Shown: positions 13,233 to 15,207 of the stretch, in pieces | Layout of the letters: each line of letters begins with the position of its first letter | How positions within the stretch are numbered: position 1 is the first letter of the stretch | Assembly: GCA_017828935.1 (NCBI GenBank) | Contig: JAGAUG010000027.1 | Location: 1 to 15,207, forward strand | DNA: 15,207 bases | Origin: Oscillospiraceae bacterium | GTDB lineage: Bacteria; Bacillota; Clostridia; Oscillospirales; Ruminococcaceae | Direction: 5' to 3' | Translations under genes and position numbers: made by a program | The notes under the pieces: model-generated | Databases searched by the model: none | What the model saw: the letters and a program-made list of their open reading frames with translations, nothing else | What the model was told of the DNA's origin: nothing

Positions 13233-13730
13233 TTGAAAGTTATAATAAATATTCTTAGTAACTATGTTGTAAAAGTTAGCTTTGTGGCTTGGATTTTAGC
13301 TCAGAGTTTAAAAATAATATTATATTATATAATAAACAAAAAATTTTCGTTAGAGAGATTAATTGGAGCTGGTGGGATGCCAAGTTCTCACTCTGCGCTA
13401 GTTTGTTCGACCTGTGTAGCAATTTATAAACAATCTGGCCCTGATTCTGTAATTTTTGCTCTTTCGTTAGTTTTAGCGGGAATTGTAATGTACGACGCGA
13501 TGGGTGTTAGAAGAGCAGCAGGTGAGCAAGCCAAGGTTATTAACAAAATTATAATTAATCCGTTTAATAAAGAAAATCAAGATAATATTAAAAATATAAA
13601 AAAAGCTGATGATAAGAATATCGAAAGTATTGCTATAAAAACATTAAAAGAATTTTTGGGCCATACACCTCTCGAGGTTTTGGGAGGCGCTATAGTTGGA
13701 GTATTAACAGGAATATTTATTCCAAAATAA
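13233..13730 (+). CDS. Divergent PAP2 family membrane protein (DUF212, YuiD-like)
   Basis: This 165-residue membrane protein has the diagnostic motifs of the divergent PAP2/DUF212 family: GAGGMPSSHSA (45-55), DAMGVRRAAGEQA (88-100) and LGHTPLEVLGG (142-152), with about four hydrophobic segments. The PSSHSA and GH motifs match the PAP2 phosphatase active site in part, so a lipid-phosphate phosphatase role (for example on a prenyl diphosphate) is plausible. It often lies next to ispA in clostridia, but the substrate is unproven. The start is TTG with GGGGTG upstream, 25 bases after ispA. The usual next gene, dxs, is absent. Confidence 0.93.
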   Translation: MKVIINILSNYVVKVSFVAWILAQSLKIILYYIINKKFSLERLIGAGGMPSSHSALVCSTCVAIYKQSGPDSVIFALSLVLAGIVMYDAMGVRRAAGEQAKVINKIIINPFNKENQDNIKNIKKADDKNIESIAIKTLKEFLGHTPLEVLGGAIVGVLTGIFIPK

Positions 13731-13777
13731 TATATTATTAAATATAAAAAAATTTTTATTAAGGAGTTAATGATAAA

Positions 13778-15046
13778 ATGATTGATATTAGACTAATTAG
13801 ATCGAATCCTGATGAAGTAAAAAAATCTGTTGGGAGACGAGGAAAAAATTACGATGAGTTGTTTGATAAAATATTAGAAATTGACGAGAATAGAAGAAAA
13901 ATTAGTTCTAAATGTGATGAACTAAAATGTGAGCAAAATTTATTTAGCAAGCAACTTCCTGAGCTTAAAAAATCTGGCCAAGATATTTCTGAAATGATGA
14001 AAAAGATGAAAGAAATATCAGAAGAAGTAAAAACTTTATCTCAAAAAGTTTTAGATTTAGAGACATCTCAACAAAGTCTATTGCTCCAGATCCCTAATCT
14101 AGTTCACGAATCTACTCCCGACGGAAAAAGCGACAGCGATAACGTCGAAATAAGAAAGTTTAGTGAGCCTAGAAAATTCGATTTTTCGCCGCTACCTCAT
14201 TGGGATCTCGGAAAATCTTTAGATATTATAGACTCAGAAAGAGCAGCTAAAGTAACTGGAACAAGATTTGTATTTTATAAAGGCCTTGGGGCTAGACTTG
14301 AGAGAGCTGTAATTAATTTTTATCTTGATATTCACAGTAAAAACGGCTATACAGAACTTTTCCCGCCGTTTATCGCCAATAGAGATTCTTTAATCGGAAC
14401 AGGACAGTTGCCGAAATTTGAAGAAGATATGTTTAAGTTAGAAAACAAAGACTATTACTTGATTTCAACTGCTGAAGTACCCGTAACTAATTTTCATAGA
14501 GCAGAAATATTGAATGCTTCTGACTTGCCAATAAAATACTGCGCTTATTCTGGGTGTTTTAGAGGCGAAGCGGGAAGCGCCGGTCGGGATACTCGCGGAC
14601 TTATTAGATTACATCAGTTTAATAAAGTTGAATTAGTTAAATTTGTTGAACCAGAAAAATCATATCAAGAGCTCGAACTTTTAGTAGAGGACGCTCAAAG
14701 AGTATTAAAATTATTAGAACTTCCACACAGAGTCGTTGCTTTATCGGCTGGAGATCTAGGTTTTTGTAGTGCTAAGACATACGATATTGAAGTGTGGATG
14801 CCGTCATATGATAGATACGTAGAAATTTCAAGCTGTTCTAATTTCCAAGATTATCAAGCTAGAAGAGCTAATATAAAATATAAAAACAACGCAAAAGATA
14901 AAGCGCAGTTTTTACATACTCTAAATGGTTCAGGAGTCGCTGTTGGAAGAACAGTAGCCGCTATATTAGAAAATTACCAAAATAAAGACGGTTCTGTTAC
15001 GATTCCAAAAGTTTTAGTGCCTTATATGGGATGTGACGTAATATAA
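13778..15046 (+). CDS. serS: Seryl-tRNA synthetase
   Basis: SerRS charges tRNA-Ser (and tRNA-Sec) with serine. The 422-residue protein has normal length. The N-terminal coiled-coil arm (about 25-105) that contacts the long variable arm of tRNA-Ser is followed by the class II catalytic core: motif 1 region (about 170-197), the serine-binding STAEVP (230-235), motif 2 CFRGEAGSAGRDTRGLIRLHQF (260-281), and motif 3 LNGSGVAVGRTVAAILENYQ (382-401). Catalytic residues appear complete. The ATG has AAGGAG 11 bases upstream. No T-box leader is present; only 47 bases separate it from the DUF212 gene, so it is likely cotranscribed. No clear terminator is visible before the window ends. Confidence 0.98.
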   Translation: MIDIRLIRSNPDEVKKSVGRRGKNYDELFDKILEIDENRRKISSKCDELKCEQNLFSKQLPELKKSGQDISEMMKKMKEISEEVKTLSQKVLDLETSQQSLLLQIPNLVHESTPDGKSDSDNVEIRKFSEPRKFDFSPLPHWDLGKSLDIIDSERAAKVTGTRFVFYKGLGARLERAVINFYLDIHSKNGYTELFPPFIANRDSLIGTGQLPKFEEDMFKLENKDYYLISTAEVPVTNFHRAEILNASDLPIKYCAYSGCFRGEAGSAGRDTRGLIRLHQFNKVELVKFVEPEKSYQELELLVEDAQRVLKLLELPHRVVALSAGDLGFCSAKTYDIEVWMPSYDRYVEISSCSNFQDYQARRANIKYKNNAKDKAQFLHTLNGSGVAVGRTVAAILENYQNKDGSVTIPKVLVPYMGCDVI

Positions 15047-15166
15047 AAATGTCTCTATAAAAAATAGGTTCTATAATAAATTTTGGGGTGGCTTTGAAAG
15101 TTTAGGTTTTTAATCTTGAAAAACACATGTTAATCTAACCTAAGTAAATTAAATCCCGTCGTATTG

Positions 15167-15204
15167 GACTCCCTTAAGAGTAAGGGAGTCGGCTCGCAAG
15201 AGCC
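15167..15204. other. Two GC-rich tandem hairpins at the window edge (unidentified RNA-like element)
   Basis: GACTCCCTTA/TAAGGGAGTC (15167-15190) forms a 10-bp stem with a 4-base loop. It is followed at once by GGCTC-GCAA-GAGCC (15191-15204), a 5-bp stem with a GNRA tetraloop. The GC content is far above the surroundings, and no open frame or U-tract is associated. This looks like the start of a structured RNA or a repeat element cut by the edge; I do not recognise the family. Confidence 0.5.
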
Positions 15205-15207
15205 GGA

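Noticed and set aside
1..15207. tRNA genes, CRISPR arrays, insertion sequences with transposase, toxin-antitoxin or phage-defence genes
   Set aside because: None was seen on either strand; all long frames belong to known housekeeping, sporulation or surface-protein families.

Overview
The window is about 15.2 kb of very AT-rich DNA from an endospore-forming, Gram-positive bacterium, most likely a low-GC member of the Clostridia. The evidence is a complete spoIIIA operon (spoIIIAA to spoIIIAH), a SpoIIQ-type M23 protein, the spore protease Gpr, strong Shine-Dalgarno sites, frequent TTG starts (murA, spoIIIAB, spoIIIAC, spoIIIAF, the DUF212 gene) and sigma-A-like promoters. TGA is used as a stop. 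I cannot name a species.

Layout. (1) 1-363: a truncated minus-strand gene at the edge with its own promoter and a leader of about 110 nt that is richer in GC than its surroundings, then the murA terminator. (2) 364-1635 (minus) murA and 1760-2440 (plus) trmK, driven from overlapping divergent promoters. (3) 2441-2646: no gene; it holds a candidate small RNA with a C-rich loop and a 20-bp bidirectional terminator, bracketed by an 11-bp inverted repeat. (4) 2647-3966 (minus): a secreted BspA-type leucine-rich-repeat protein with a consensus promoter. (5) 4207-5890: spoIIQ and gpr, a forespore-type pair ending in a terminator. (6) 6040-11289: spoIIIAA-AH. (7) 11303-15046: a vegetative promoter followed by asp23/yqhY, nusB, ispA, a DUF212 (divergent PAP2) gene and serS. 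(8) 15047-15207: no gene; two GC-rich tandem hairpins run into the edge.

How the genes work together. SpoIIQ (forespore side) and SpoIIIAH (mother-cell side) are the two halves of the engulfment bridge. SpoIIIAA supplies ATPase power and SpoIIIAB-AG form the rest of the mother-cell channel complex. Gpr acts in the same forespore to degrade small acid-soluble proteins at germination. In Bacillus subtilis spoIIQ is far from spoIIIA; here both halves sit side by side, separated only by gpr and a terminator. The downstream cluster is housekeeping: transcription antitermination (NusB), prenyl diphosphate synthesis (IspA) and seryl-tRNA charging (SerS). Several genes usual in this neighbourhood of Firmicutes (accBC, folD, xseA, xseB, dxs, spoIIP, spoIID) are absent from the window.

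The genes themselves are ordinary families. The less ordinary content is in the spaces between them: an imperfect 42-bp duplication of the spoIIIAG 3' end in front of spoIIIAH, a hairpin between the Shine-Dalgarno and start of asp23 that would restore normal spacing, a candidate sRNA with an anti-Shine-Dalgarno loop, a stem-loop at the predicted 5' end of the LRR mRNA, and unexplained GC-rich RNA-like segments at both window ends. I did not find a clearly new multi-gene system.
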